DNA from: Trueperaceae bacterium
Lineage (GTDB): Bacteria > Deinococcota > Deinococci > Deinococcales > Trueperaceae
Direction of reading: 5' to 3'
NCBI GenBank assembly: GCA_011390455.1
Contig: JAABSI010000006.1
Span: 1 to 60,919 of the forward strand
DNA length: 60,919 nt
The notes beneath the pieces are model-generated. The model was not told where the DNA came from. It ran no database searches and saw only the letters and a program-made list of their open reading frames with translations. The position numbers and the translations under genes were made by a program. The first letter of the stretch is position 1; each line of letters opens with the position of its first letter. Positions 35,234 to 43,807 of the stretch are shown here, in pieces.

Positions 35234-36571
35234 TCACTCGTCGGCGGGGACGGAGAGCTCCACCTCGACCGTGCGCACCTCGCCGTTGCGCCAGACCTCG
35301 AGCACCACGGGGTCGCCCGCTTCCTTCCCGAAGACGATGCGCTGGAGGTCCTCGGCGCGCTCGAGGGCGACCCCGTCGGCCGACACCAGCACGTCGCCGC
35401 CGGCCGGGAAGGTCCCGCCGTCGACCTGCGCGGCGAACGTCGGCCCCCGCAGGCCCGCCGCCTCGGCGGCGCTGCCGGGTTGCACCTCGGTGATCACGAG
35501 GCCCGCCTCGGGGAGGTCGAGCGCCTCGCGCACGGCTTCGGGCACGCCCTCGAGCGCGCCGATCGTGATGCCCAGCCGCGGGCGGTCGGGGTCCGTGGAC
35601 GCGGCGAACACGCCCGACAGCCCGCCGGCCTCGAGGTCGGGCAGCGCCTCGCGCACGAGCTCCGCCGGCACCGCGAAGCCGATCCCGACGTTGCCGGCGC
35701 TCCCGCCGACGCTGCGGCCGGCGACGATCGCGGTGTTCACCCCGAGGAGCCGCCCGCGGCTGTCGAGCAGCGGCCCACCCGAGTTGCCGGGGTTGATCGC
35801 GGCGTCGGTCTGGATCATCGGGACCTCGATGCGTCCGATGGAGGGGAGCTCGCGCCCGATCGCCGAGACGATGCCGGTGGTGACGGTGTTCGCGAGGCCG
35901 AAGGGGTTGCCGATCGCGATCGCCTTCTGACCGACCCGCGCGTCGCCGTCGCCCAGCGGGACCGGGCGCACGTTCGGGGCCGCGCTCGGATCGACCAGTT
36001 CCAGCAGCGCGAGGTCGACGTCGGGGTTGGCGCCGACGACGCGCACGGGGTACTCGGTCTCGTCGCCCGGGTAGGTGACGGTGACGGTCGCACCCTCGAG
36101 CAGCGCGACGTCGTTCTCCTCGAGCGCTTCGGCGATCACGTGGTAGTTCGTGATCAGTCGGTCGCCCGCGACGACGAAGCCGCTGCCGGCGCCCTGCCGC
36201 ACCTGCGGTCCGTTCGGCGCCTGCGGGAGGCTGAAGAAGTCGCGGAACTGCGGAGGGATCTGGTCGCGGAGCGCAGCGAACGGATCGATCGCCTCGCCGC
36301 GGATCTCGACGCTGACCGAGACGACGCTCGGTCCGTACGTCTCGACCACCTCGACGTTGTTGCGTTCGTCGGCCAACAGCACGCCGGTCTCGTCGAGCGG
36401 GGCGATCTGGGCCAGACCAGGGCTGACCAGCGGGGCGACGAGCAGCGCCGCCATCGCGAGCAGCGAGGCGAGCGCGGCGACCGCCATGCGCCCGCGCGCG
36501 TCGGAGCGCGTCGCGGTCGCCGCGCGTGGGGTGGCGTCGTGAAGGTGGGGATCGTGCGGATCTCGGTTCAT
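35234..36571 (-). CDS. HtrA/DegP-type trypsin-like serine protease with PDZ domain
   Basis: A 445-residue envelope protease and chaperone. One membrane anchor or signal lies at about 29-53 (MAVAALASLLAMAALLVAPLVS). The protease domain has His in LITNYHVIAEA, Asp in NPDVDLALLEL and Ser in INPGNSGGPLL, with QGAGSGFVV at its start. One PDZ domain follows (about 335-440, RLGITIGALEGVP, GLVITEVQPGSAAEAAGLRG). I chose ATG 36571 because AAGGAGG (36587-36581) lies 9 bases upstream; an in-frame ATG at 36598 precedes that site and has no signal of its own. Confidence 0.93.
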   Translation of the reverse strand: MNRDPHDPHLHDATPRAATATRSDARGRMAVAALASLLAMAALLVAPLVSPGLAQIAPLDETGVLLADERNNVEVVETYGPSVVSVSVEIRGEAIDPFAALRDQIPPQFRDFFSLPQAPNGPQVRQGAGSGFVVAGDRLITNYHVIAEALEENDVALLEGATVTVTYPGDETEYPVRVVGANPDVDLALLELVDPSAAPNVRPVPLGDGDARVGQKAIAIGNPFGLANTVTTGIVSAIGRELPSIGRIEVPMIQTDAAINPGNSGGPLLDSRGRLLGVNTAIVAGRSVGGSAGNVGIGFAVPAELVREALPDLEAGGLSGVFAASTDPDRPRLGITIGALEGVPEAVREALDLPEAGLVITEVQPGSAAEAAGLRGPTFAAQVDGGTFPAGGDVLVSADGVALERAEDLQRIVFGKEAGDPVVLEVWRNGEVRTVEVELSVPADE

Positions 36572-36670
36572 GGGGGCGAACCTCCTTGACCCGAGCATGA
36601 CCGCCCCGGATGATGTGCGCCCGTCAGCGCGATGAAGCGGATGAGAACGGGTCCCGAGGTCGCCGCAGCG

Positions 36671-37609
36671 TCAGCGCGTGCGGCGTTCCCACGTCGCGAG
36701 TGCGAGCACCGCCACGAAGGCCGCGCCCGCCAACGTCGCCGCGGTCGCCGCCGCCGCGGCGTCGGGCGGGCCGGACAGCGCCAGCCGCAGCGTGTCGTCG
36801 CCCTGCCAGGGCCACACCCGCCGCAGGCTGCCGAACAGGAAGCCGGCGAGCACGGCGTGGGTGGTGTCGGGCGCGCGCCGCAACCAGCGGGCGAGGAGCC
36901 GTGCGAAGCCGAGCAGCCCGACCCCGGCCCCGAGCGCGAAGGGGGCCAGGGTGGCGAAGTCGGCGGACGCGATCGCGCCCAGGACCCGCTCGTACTGACC
37001 CAGCAGCACGAGCAGGAACGCGCCGGAGACGCCGGGGAGCACCAGGGCGCAGATGCCGATGGCGCCGGCGACGACGAGGAACCACGCCGCGTCGGGGGTC
37101 GAGGTCGGAGCGAGGCCGACCACGACCGCCGCCGCGAGCGCCGTTCCGAGGAAGGCCGCGATCTGCACGGGGCCGCGCGTGTGGACGAGGCGGAGCACGA
37201 CCACGCCGGACGCGGCCACGAGCCCGAAGAAGGTGGCGTACACCCACGGGCGGTAGGCATGGAGCGCCGCTTCGACGACGCCTGCTGCCGCCACGACCAT
37301 GAGCCCGATGCCGAGGATGAGGGTGGCGAGGAAGGTCCCGTCGACCGCGCGCCAGGCGGCGGCCCAACGGCGGTCGACGAGCGCCCGCCAGGTCGCGGCT
37401 CCGGTCAGCGCCGCCAGCGCCGCGATCAGCCTCGGGTAGACGCCGAGCAGCAGCGCCATGGTCCCGCCCGAGACGCCGGGGACGACGTCGGCCAGGCCCA
37501 TGAGGGCGCCGCGCCAGAGCGTGCCGAAGGTCCCGACGCGGGGCTTGCGGCGGGCGGCCGCCGTCGCGGGTTCCGGGGCGATGGGTTCGTTGGGGACGCC
37601 GTCGGGCAC
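36671..37609 (-). CDS. DUF368 membrane protein, undecaprenyl-phosphate translocase family (PopT-like)
   Basis: A 312-residue polytopic membrane protein with about eight hydrophobic segments. It has two copies of the DUF368 signature, ADVVPGVSGGTMALLLG (near 46) and ICALVLPGVSGAFLLVLLG (near 187). DUF368 members were recently reported to flip undecaprenyl phosphate back across the membrane for reuse in wall synthesis, so that role is likely here. GTG 37609 lies 7 bases after TAGCTT (37622-37617). HtrA follows downstream with a 99-base gap in which I see no clear promoter. Confidence 0.88.
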   Translation of the reverse strand: MPDGVPNEPIAPEPATAAARRKPRVGTFGTLWRGALMGLADVVPGVSGGTMALLLGVYPRLIAALAALTGAATWRALVDRRWAAAWRAVDGTFLATLILGIGLMVVAAAGVVEAALHAYRPWVYATFFGLVAASGVVVLRLVHTRGPVQIAAFLGTALAAAVVVGLAPTSTPDAAWFLVVAGAIGICALVLPGVSGAFLLVLLGQYERVLGAIASADFATLAPFALGAGVGLLGFARLLARWLRRAPDTTHAVLAGFLFGSLRRVWPWQGDDTLRLALSGPPDAAAAATAATLAGAAFVAVLALATWERRTR

Positions 37610-37700
37610 GACGGTCAAGCTAGCACGCGCGCCGGCCGTAGGGCCGCGGCACGGCGCGTGCGGGACGTGCGCTGCGCGCGCCGTACGGTACGCTTCGCCC
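37610..37700. promoter_or_regulatory. Divergent promoters: DUF368 gene / small Deinococcota gene
   Basis: TAGCTT (37622-37617, minus) and TACGCT (37689-37694, plus) lie 7 and 6 bases from the respective start codons. Confidence 0.5.
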
Positions 37701-37967
37701 ATGAGCGACGTAACCGCGCGCGTCCGCGAGACCCTGGGCGAACTGGGGCTCGCCGCCGAAGCGCTCGAAGACCTGGCCGGCGCCCTCCTGTGGCGCATGG
37801 GGCGTGCCGCCGACGACGGGCCCGTGACCGTGCGCGTCGGCTTCGCGACGAGCGCCGCGCTGTTCGCGGAGCTTCCGCGCCTGCGCAACGCCACCGAGGA
37901 GGAGCTCGGCGCCGCGATCGAGGCCGACGAGCTGCGCGTCGAATGGGTGGGGCCGCGCACCCGATGA
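37701..37967 (+). CDS. Small unknown protein, DUF3248-like
   Basis: An 88-residue soluble protein with a helical start (TARVRETLGELGLAAEALEDL) and an alpha/beta rest (GPVTVRVGFATSAALFAELP, LRVEWVGPR). From memory it resembles the small DUF3248 family of Deinococcus, which has no known function. The family link is tentative. ATG 37701 is 6 bases after TACGCT, a leaderless start. The next gene follows after 28 bases and is probably cotranscribed. Confidence 0.6.
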   Translation: MSDVTARVRETLGELGLAAEALEDLAGALLWRMGRAADDGPVTVRVGFATSAALFAELPRLRNATEEELGAAIEADELRVEWVGPRTR

Positions 37968-37995
37968 GCCGCACCGACGCGTGGACGGTGCAGCC

Positions 37996-38526
37996 ATGAT
38001 GCTGGAACACCAAGTCGTGTTCGACCTGGAGCTGGCGCTGCCGCGGGCGGAGGCGCTCGCCTTCGTGCGCGACGTCCCGCGCAGCCTGGCGAAGGCGGCG
38101 TTCCTGGAGGCGCTCACGGTCGTGCCCGGCGAGCCCGAGCTGGTGCGCGCGTCGCTGCCGGTGAACGCGGCGTTCCTGGGGCAGCGCTCGCTGCCCTTCG
38201 AGAGCGAGTTGGTGGTCACGGATGCCGGCGCGCGGCTGATCGGACGGCCCCTCGACCCCGACGGTCCGGGCTGGGCGGAGGTGGACGGCGAGGCGGAGGT
38301 CGAGCCGCTCGCCGCGACGGGGCTCGCGGCCCACGGGGCCCGGGTCCGCTACCGCTTCGACGTGCGGGTGCACCTGAGGCTCCCCGAGCCGGAGCGCTGG
38401 GGTGGCCGGGCGTTGCTCCACATGATCGAGTTCACGGCGCGCTCCGTCCTGGAGCGGGTGACCGCGCAGTTCCCCGCGGCCATCGAGGCGGCGGCGGCCG
38501 AGGCCGAGGCCACCGTCGCCGTGTGA
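37996..38526 (+). CDS. Unknown protein, DUF3809-like
   Basis: A 176-residue protein with beta-rich repeats (HQVVFDLELALPRAEALAFVRDVPRSLA, GARVRYRFDVRVHLRLP) and a C-terminal helix. The shape recalls SRPBCC/polyketide-cyclase-type lipid-binding folds and, from memory, Deinococcus DUF3809 proteins, which sit beside DUF3248 genes. I chose ATG 37996; GTG 37981 in frame would add five residues. It converges on mnmE with 4 bases between stops. No catalytic motif is visible. Confidence 0.6.
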   Translation: MMLEHQVVFDLELALPRAEALAFVRDVPRSLAKAAFLEALTVVPGEPELVRASLPVNAAFLGQRSLPFESELVVTDAGARLIGRPLDPDGPGWAEVDGEAEVEPLAATGLAAHGARVRYRFDVRVHLRLPEPERWGGRALLHMIEFTARSVLERVTAQFPAAIEAAAAEAEATVAV

Positions 38527-38530
38527 ACGG

Positions 38531-39877
38531 CTACTTGCCGACGCAGAAGTTCGCGAACACCTCGCTCAGGGTCGTCTCGACCACGTCGCCTCGTCCCGTG
38601 ATGCGGTCGAGCGCCCGCAAGGCGGTCTCGAGGTCGAGCCCCTGCAGGTCGTGCGGCACCGTCGGGAGCCGATCGAGCGCCGCGATCGCCTCGCGGAGCG
38701 CGTCGGCGTGGCGTTCGGAGGTCACCCAGGTCTCCTCGCCGGCGGCGTCCCCGAGCAAGCGCGCTTCGAGCCGTGCCTCGAGCGCGGCGAGGCCCGAGCC
38801 GTCGTGGCTCGACATCCGCAGCAGCGGCACGCCGAGCGCGTCGTCGGACCAAGCGTGCGGCAGGTCGGCCTTCGTCGCCACCCAGACCGTGCGCGTCGGG
38901 TCCAGTTCCGCGACGAGGGCGCGGTCCTCGGCCGCCAAGGGGCGCGCGCCGTCGACGAGCGCCACGACCACGTCGGCCGCCGCGGCGAGGGCGCGGGCCC
39001 GCGCGACGCCGCCGGCTTCCACGTCGTCGTCGGTCGCGCGCAGGCCGGCGGTGTCGATCGCGGTGACGCTCACGCGGCCGAGCTCGAGCGGCGCCTCGAG
39101 GTAATCGCGCGTGGTCCCCGGCGCCGCCCCGACCAGGGCGCGCTCGTAGCCCAGCAGGGCGTTGAGCAGGCTCGACTTGCCGGCGTTCGGACGCCCGACG
39201 AGCGCCATGCGGGCGCCGTGGACCGCGAAGCGGCCGGCCTGCGCGGTGGCGAGCAGCCGCGCCAACCGGGTGCGCGCTTCGGCGACGTGCGCGGCGACGT
39301 CGGCGTCGGGCACCCCCTCCTCCGGGTAGTCGAGCGCGGCGACCACGTGCGCGTAGGCGCTGGTCAGGTGGGTCTGGGCTTCGCTCAGGGCGTCGGTGAG
39401 GCTGCCGGCGAGCCCGATGCTGGCCTGCCGGCGCGCGGCGTCCGAGCGGGCCTCGATCATCGCTCCGACGGCCTCGGCGCGCACCAGGTCGAGCTTCCCG
39501 TGCACGACCGCGCGGAGCGTGAACTCCCCCGGACCGGCCGGGCGCGCGCCGGCCCTCAGGGCCGCGTCGAGCACCGCCCGGAGGACGGCCGGTCCCCCGT
39601 GCAGTTGCAGTTCGACCACGTCCTGCCCCGTGTAGGAACGGGGCGCGTGGAAGGGCAGGAGCAGGCCCTCGTCGAGGAAGGCGTCGCCGTCCACGATGCG
39701 TCCGAACGTCGCCACGCGGTCGGCGGCGTGCGCGGCGCGTCCGCCGCCAGCGGGGCGGAAGACGGCGTCGGCGACGGCGAACGCCTCCGGCCCCGAGATC
39801 CGCACGACGCCGATCGCGCCGATCCCGGGAGCCGTGGCGATCGCCGCGATCGTGTCGTCGATCGGGGCCAGCGCCAC
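38531..39877 (-). CDS. mnmE: tRNA modification GTPase MnmE
   Basis: MnmE with MnmG builds the cmnm5 group on wobble U34 of tRNAs. The 448 residues show the N-terminal folate-binding domain (DTIAAIATAPGIGAIGVVRISGP, FHAPRSYTGQDVVELQLHGG) and a G domain (GRPNAGKSSLL near 226, APGTTRD, DTAG, TKAD). The C-terminal FCVGK carries the catalytic Cys. GTG 39877 lies 9 bases after the hemL stop, so hemL-mnmE form a unit. MnmG is not in the window. Confidence 0.96.
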   Translation of the reverse strand: MALAPIDDTIAAIATAPGIGAIGVVRISGPEAFAVADAVFRPAGGGRAAHAADRVATFGRIVDGDAFLDEGLLLPFHAPRSYTGQDVVELQLHGGPAVLRAVLDAALRAGARPAGPGEFTLRAVVHGKLDLVRAEAVGAMIEARSDAARRQASIGLAGSLTDALSEAQTHLTSAYAHVVAALDYPEEGVPDADVAAHVAEARTRLARLLATAQAGRFAVHGARMALVGRPNAGKSSLLNALLGYERALVGAAPGTTRDYLEAPLELGRVSVTAIDTAGLRATDDDVEAGGVARARALAAAADVVVALVDGARPLAAEDRALVAELDPTRTVWVATKADLPHAWSDDALGVPLLRMSSHDGSGLAALEARLEARLLGDAAGEETWVTSERHADALREAIAALDRLPTVPHDLQGLDLETALRALDRITGRGDVVETTLSEVFANFCVGK

Positions 39878-39886
39878 GGACGCCCG

Positions 39887-41182
39887 TCAGCCCGCCGCGA
39901 GCCGGAACGCCGCGCGCGCGGCGTCGGCGACCCGTTCGAGCGCTTCGTCGTCGAGGGGGTAGCCGAGGAAGGCGGCCTCGAAGCCGGAGGGCGGCCACCA
40001 GACGCCGCGGTCGAGGAGCCCGTGGAACCACCGGGCGAACGCTCGAGCGTCGCTCTGCTCGGCGGTGGCTAGATCTGTAACGGCGTGTTCGGTGAAGAAC
40101 ACCGTCAGCATCGACCCCACCTGGTTGACGGTCGCGGGCACCCCCGCCTCCGCGGCGCCGGCGCGCAACGCGTCGGCCAGCCAGGCGCCGCGACGCTCGA
40201 GGGTCGGGTACAGGTCGGGGGTCGCGTCGATCGCGTCGAGCGTCGCGGCGCCGGCCGCCATCGCCAGCGGGTTCCCGGACAGGGTGCCGGCCTGATAGAC
40301 CTTGCCGATCGGCGACACGTGGTCCATCACCGCGCCGCGCCCGCCGTACCCACCCACCGGCAGACCGCCACCGAGCACCTTGCCCCAACAGACCAGGTCG
40401 GCCTCGAGGCCGTAGCGCTCGATGGCGCCGCCGCGGGCGAGGCGGAACCCGGTCATCACCTCGTCGACGATCAAGAGCGCGCCCCGAGCGCGGGTGAGGT
40501 CGCGGAGCGCCGCGCGGAAAGCGGGCGTGGGCTCGACGACGCCCATGTTGCCGGCCACGGGCTCGACGATCACCGCGGCGATGTCGGCGCCGCGCTCGTC
40601 GAACAGCCGCGTCAGCGCGGCGACGTCGTTGTAGGGCGCCACCCACGTCCATGCGGCCGTCTCCGCCGGCACGCCGGCGGACGACGGGACCCCGGTGGTC
40701 ACCGCACCCGAGCCGGCGGACACCAGCAGGCCGTCGGCATGGCCGTGGTACCCGCCGGCGAACTTGACGACGGCGCTGCGGCCGGTGGCGCCGCGAGCGA
40801 CCCGCAGCGCGCTCATCGTCGCCTCGGTGCCGCTGCTGACGAAGCGCAGGCGCTCCACGGACGGGTACCGGTCGACCACGCGCTCGGCGAGGAGCAACTC
40901 GGCTTCGGTGGGGGCCCCGAACGACGTGCCGTGGGCCAAGGCGCCTTCGATCGCGGCGACGACCTGCGGGTGCCGATGCCCGAGGATCATCGGCCCCCAG
41001 GAGCCGACCAGGTCGAGGTAGCGGTTCCCGTCGGCGTCCCAGACGTGCGCACCGTCGGCGCGCGCGACGAAGCGAGGCGTGCCGCCGACCGCGCCGAAGG
41101 CACGGACCGGCGAGTTGACGCCCCCGGGGAGGAGGCGGCGGGAGCGTTCGAACAGGGCATCGGACCGGGGGGCGTCGCTCAT
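39887..41182 (-). CDS. hemL: Glutamate-1-semialdehyde 2,1-aminomutase
   Basis: HemL makes 5-aminolevulinate for haem and B12 synthesis by the C5 route, using PLP. LFERSRRLLPGGVNSPVRAFG is the family start. LRFVSSGTEATMSALRVAR and FAGGYHGHADGLL lie in the cofactor region, LIVDEVMTGFRLA precedes the PLP lysine, and YQAGTLSGNPLAMAAG closes the site. The usual PLP lysine motif GKxxGGG is present as WGKVLGGGLPVGGYGG. The product has 431 residues from ATG 41182; ATG 41191 would add three. mnmE follows after 9 bases. Confidence 0.95.
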   Translation of the reverse strand: MSDAPRSDALFERSRRLLPGGVNSPVRAFGAVGGTPRFVARADGAHVWDADGNRYLDLVGSWGPMILGHRHPQVVAAIEGALAHGTSFGAPTEAELLLAERVVDRYPSVERLRFVSSGTEATMSALRVARGATGRSAVVKFAGGYHGHADGLLVSAGSGAVTTGVPSSAGVPAETAAWTWVAPYNDVAALTRLFDERGADIAAVIVEPVAGNMGVVEPTPAFRAALRDLTRARGALLIVDEVMTGFRLARGGAIERYGLEADLVCWGKVLGGGLPVGGYGGRGAVMDHVSPIGKVYQAGTLSGNPLAMAAGAATLDAIDATPDLYPTLERRGAWLADALRAGAAEAGVPATVNQVGSMLTVFFTEHAVTDLATAEQSDARAFARWFHGLLDRGVWWPPSGFEAAFLGYPLDDEALERVADAARAAFRLAAG

Positions 41183-41191
41183 GTCGACCAT

Positions 41192-41359
41192 GGTCGCACG
41201 GCGTCCGTCCGGGGGGACGAAGCGCGGCGACCCGCGGCGCGCGCCGCGGGTCGCGCGATAGGATGCGCGCGACGTCGGAGCCGCCCCTGACGCGCACGTG
41301 CCCCAACCGCAGCCGGCGGTGAGCTCGGCACCTGACGCCGCGGCCCGCTGGGGGTCCGG
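41192..41359. promoter_or_regulatory. Divergent region hemL / PAP2 with a 28-bp palindrome
   Basis: Bases 41227-41254 form a perfect 28-bp palindrome (14-base arms, no spacer) of almost pure G and C. TAGGAT (41259-41264) right after it is a good plus-strand -10 box and would give PAP2 a leader of about 85 bases. On the minus strand no clear box is seen. The palindrome lies in the 5' leader or promoter of both genes, so it could be an operator or an mRNA hairpin. Confidence 0.45.
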
Positions 41360-42235
41360 ATGGAGACCGTCTACCTCGTTCAGAGCATCGCCGCACCGTG
41401 GCTCGACACGCTGATGACCTGGATCACCGACCTCGGCTCCGCGGAGGCGTACGTGGCGCTGATGGTCGTCGCCTACCTCGCCGTCGACGCGCGCGCCGGC
41501 CGTGCGATCGGCATCGCCCTCATGGTCAGCTTCCAGCTCAACCAATACGCCAAGGGTTGGTTCGACACCCAGCGCCCGTTCGAGCTCGATGCCTCGGTGA
41601 TCCGAACCCAGCGCGCGATCGACGGCGCCCTCGGGCCCGGGTTCCCCAGCGGCCATGCGCAGAGCTCGACCACCTTCTGGGGCTTCGCGGCCGTGCTCGC
41701 GCGGCGCGGTTGGTTCTGGGCCGTCGCGGTGGTGCTGGTCGCGCTCGTCGCGTTCTCCCGAACCTATCTGGGGGTCCACGTCCCCGCCGACGTGGTCGGC
41801 GGGGTGCTGATCGGCATCGTGGTCGTGATCATGGCGACGCTGTGGGTGCGCTCGGGGTTCGAGCCCCCCTTGGTGCTCGCGGTCGCCCTGGGCGTGGCGG
41901 TGCCGTTCGGGCTCCATCTGGCGTTCCCCACGCCCGAGTCCGACCTCGTGACCGGCGCCCTCGCGGCCCTGACCGTGGGCCCGATGCTCGTGCCCCACCG
42001 CACCGACGGCCCGCTCCTCGGCCGCATCGCCGTCGCCCTCGTCGGTCTCGTCCTCGCCTTCACCGTCCTCGTGGCCAGCAGCGAACTGCTCCCCGAAGCG
42101 ATCAAGCGCCATCCGGTCGGCGGGTACCTGCGCTACGTGGTCCTCGGCGCCACCGCGACGGTGTTCGCCCCGTTCATCGGCCAGGCCTTCGGCTGGACCC
42201 CGGCCGCACGTCGGGCTCGAGCGCATCGGCCTTGA
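41360..42235 (+). CDS. PAP2-family membrane phosphatase
   Basis: A 291-residue membrane protein of the PAP2 (type 2 phosphatidic acid phosphatase) superfamily with about eight hydrophobic segments. The motifs are KGWFDTQRPFEL (near 55-66), PSGHAQSSTTFWG (His near 98) and SRTYLGVHVPADVVGG (near 133-148). Likely substrates are undecaprenyl pyrophosphate or phosphatidate. It shares TTGA with truA. The C-terminal third (about 150-290) adds further membrane helices beyond the usual PAP2 core. Confidence 0.88.
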   Translation: METVYLVQSIAAPWLDTLMTWITDLGSAEAYVALMVVAYLAVDARAGRAIGIALMVSFQLNQYAKGWFDTQRPFELDASVIRTQRAIDGALGPGFPSGHAQSSTTFWGFAAVLARRGWFWAVAVVLVALVAFSRTYLGVHVPADVVGGVLIGIVVVIMATLWVRSGFEPPLVLAVALGVAVPFGLHLAFPTPESDLVTGALAALTVGPMLVPHRTDGPLLGRIAVALVGLVLAFTVLVASSELLPEAIKRHPVGGYLRYVVLGATATVFAPFIGQAFGWTPAARRARAHRP

Positions 42236-43077
42236 GCGCCTCGGTCGCCCTCGGCTCGGGTGCGCGCCGGGTCCGCCTCACCCTCGAGTTCGACGGCACC
42301 GACTTCCGCGGCTGGCAGTGGCAACCGACCGGCGAGCGCACCATCCAGGGGGCGCTCCAGGACGCCTTCGCACAGCTTCCCGGGGTGCACGGTTCGGTGG
42401 TCGCGGCCGGTCGCACCGACGCGGGGGTGCACGCCCTGGCGATGGTGGCCCACGTCGACACGACGACGGCCATCCCGGACGCCAAACTGCGGTTGGCCCT
42501 GAACGCCCACCTGCCGCGCGACGTGCTCGTGCTCGACCTCGAGAGCGTCCGCGGCGAGTTCGAGGCGCAGTACGACTGCCGCTACCGCCGCTACCTCTAC
42601 CGGATGCGGCCCGCCCGCGACGACCCCAGAGGCCTGGCCCTGGATCGCCACCGCGTGTTGCCGGTCCTCCGCCGCGTCGACGTCGCGGCGATGCAGGCGG
42701 CGACCCCCCACCTCGTCGGCCGCCACGACTTCTCGTCGTTCGCCACCCAGGAGACGCGCACGCCGGTGCGCACCGTCCACCTGTGCGAGCTGCGCGTCGA
42801 CGGCGCCGAACTGCGCCTGCACGTCGCCGGCGACGGCTTCCTGCGCAACATGGTGCGGACCATCGTCGGCACCCTCCTGTGGGTGGGGAAGGGGAAGCTG
42901 CGCCCCGAGGACGTGGCCGACGTGCTCGCGGCGCGCGACCGCGGCCGCGCGGGTCCGAACGTGGGGCCGCAGGGCCTCTACTTCGTCGAGGCGGGGTACG
43001 CGGCCTGGGATCCGGCGGTGTCCGAGCGGCGCACCGCGGCGCGCGTGCCCGGCGCCGCCACGGCGAGACCGGCGTGA
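42232..43077 (+). CDS. truA: tRNA pseudouridine(38-40) synthase TruA
   Basis: TruA modifies U38-U40 in the anticodon stem of many tRNAs. RLTLEFDGTDFRGWQWQP starts the domain and AAGRTDAGVHALAMVAH (near 57-73) holds the catalytic Asp. CRYRRYLYRM, FLRNMVRTIVGTLLWVG and the C-terminal APPEGLYL equivalent VGPQGLYFVEAGY are present. The start must be TTG 42232, which shares TTGA with the PAP2 stop; no other in-frame start precedes the conserved region. It is the second TTG start in the window. Confidence 0.95.
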   Translation: MSASVALGSGARRVRLTLEFDGTDFRGWQWQPTGERTIQGALQDAFAQLPGVHGSVVAAGRTDAGVHALAMVAHVDTTTAIPDAKLRLALNAHLPRDVLVLDLESVRGEFEAQYDCRYRRYLYRMRPARDDPRGLALDRHRVLPVLRRVDVAAMQAATPHLVGRHDFSSFATQETRTPVRTVHLCELRVDGAELRLHVAGDGFLRNMVRTIVGTLLWVGKGKLRPEDVADVLAARDRGRAGPNVGPQGLYFVEAGYAAWDPAVSERRTAARVPGAATARPA

Positions 43078-43133
43078 TCGGCCCCGGGCGTCCGGCGACG
43101 GCGCGGGCGGCGGCGCCCGCGTATCGTGGCGCC

Positions 43134-43592
43134 ATGAACGTCGCCCTTCGACCCGTCGACGTCGACGACCTCGACGCGTTCGCCCCGCTCGACGCCGCCT
43201 ACGCGGCGACCTACGGGCTCGCCCCCGCCGTGACGCGGGCGTCGCTCGCCTTCTACGCCCGCAGCGGCCACTCGTTCGCCGCCGGCTCGGTGGCGGCGCC
43301 GCGCGGCTTCGCGCTCGCGCACGCCGTCTGGGACGGCGCCCGTCCGACCGTTACGGTCGCGCGCGTCGTCGCGGTGAACGACGACCCGCGGGTCCTGCAC
43401 GCCCTGGTCGAGGCGGTCGTCAAGAGCGCGTACGACGCGGCCGTCTACGACCTCACGATCGACCTGCCCGCCGGCGACGGCGCAGCGCGCGCGGCGCTCG
43501 ACGCTCCTTGGCGCGAGCGCCCGGTGCGCCGCTTCGAACGCGTCCTCGGCGCCCGCGCGGCGTCCGCAGCGGCGCCCCCGGACGACGCGTGA
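43134..43592 (+). CDS. DUF1999 GNAT-fold protein
   Basis: A 152-residue GNAT-like protein. The stretches LAFYARSGHSF, GFALAHAVWDGARPTVTVARV and LHALVEAVVKSAYDAAVYDL match what I remember of the Thermus thermophilus DUF1999 structure (TTHA1254 type). That family is close to confined to Deinococcota and supports the taxonomic reading. The acetyl-CoA loop is weak, so catalysis is uncertain. ATG 43134 lies 6 bases after TATCGT (43122-43127), a leaderless start. It begins a five-gene run with overlaps or short gaps to FakA. Confidence 0.78.
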   Translation: MNVALRPVDVDDLDAFAPLDAAYAATYGLAPAVTRASLAFYARSGHSFAAGSVAAPRGFALAHAVWDGARPTVTVARVVAVNDDPRVLHALVEAVVKSAYDAAVYDLTIDLPAGDGAARAALDAPWRERPVRRFERVLGARAASAAAPPDDA

Positions 43593-43807
43593 GCGGCCTC
43601 GACCGTGCCGTCCTGAGCGTTCGCGGTCTCGACACCGACGCGGCGCGCACCAAGGTCCTCGCGACCTTGCGCGCGGTCCCGGGCGTCGCCAGCGCGGAGG
43701 CCCACGGCCCCGATCAGGCGCTCGTCACGTACGACGGTGGCGAGACGACCGTGATGGACCTGATCCGCTCGCTCCGCAAGCTCGGCTTCCTCGCCGGGAT
43801 GGGCTGA
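43589..43807 (+). CDS. Small HMA-like (ferredoxin-fold) protein lacking metal-binding cysteines
   Basis: A 72-residue protein whose beta-alpha-beta-beta-alpha-beta pattern (AVLSVRGLDTDAARTKVLATL, VASAEAHGPDQALVTYDGGE, LIRSLRKLGFLAGMG) matches heavy-metal-associated domains of the CopZ type. The metal loop MxCxxC is replaced by RGLDTDAA, so no Cys is present at all. It is therefore unlikely to carry copper; it may be a protein-interaction or regulatory relic. GTG 43589 shares GTGA with the DUF1999 stop. Confidence 0.65.
   Translation: MSGLDRAVLSVRGLDTDAARTKVLATLRAVPGVASAEAHGPDQALVTYDGGETTVMDLIRSLRKLGFLAGMG

Noticed and set aside
36572..36598. Upstream ATG for HtrA
   Set aside because: AAGGAGG (36587-36581) lies after it and is well placed only for ATG 36571.
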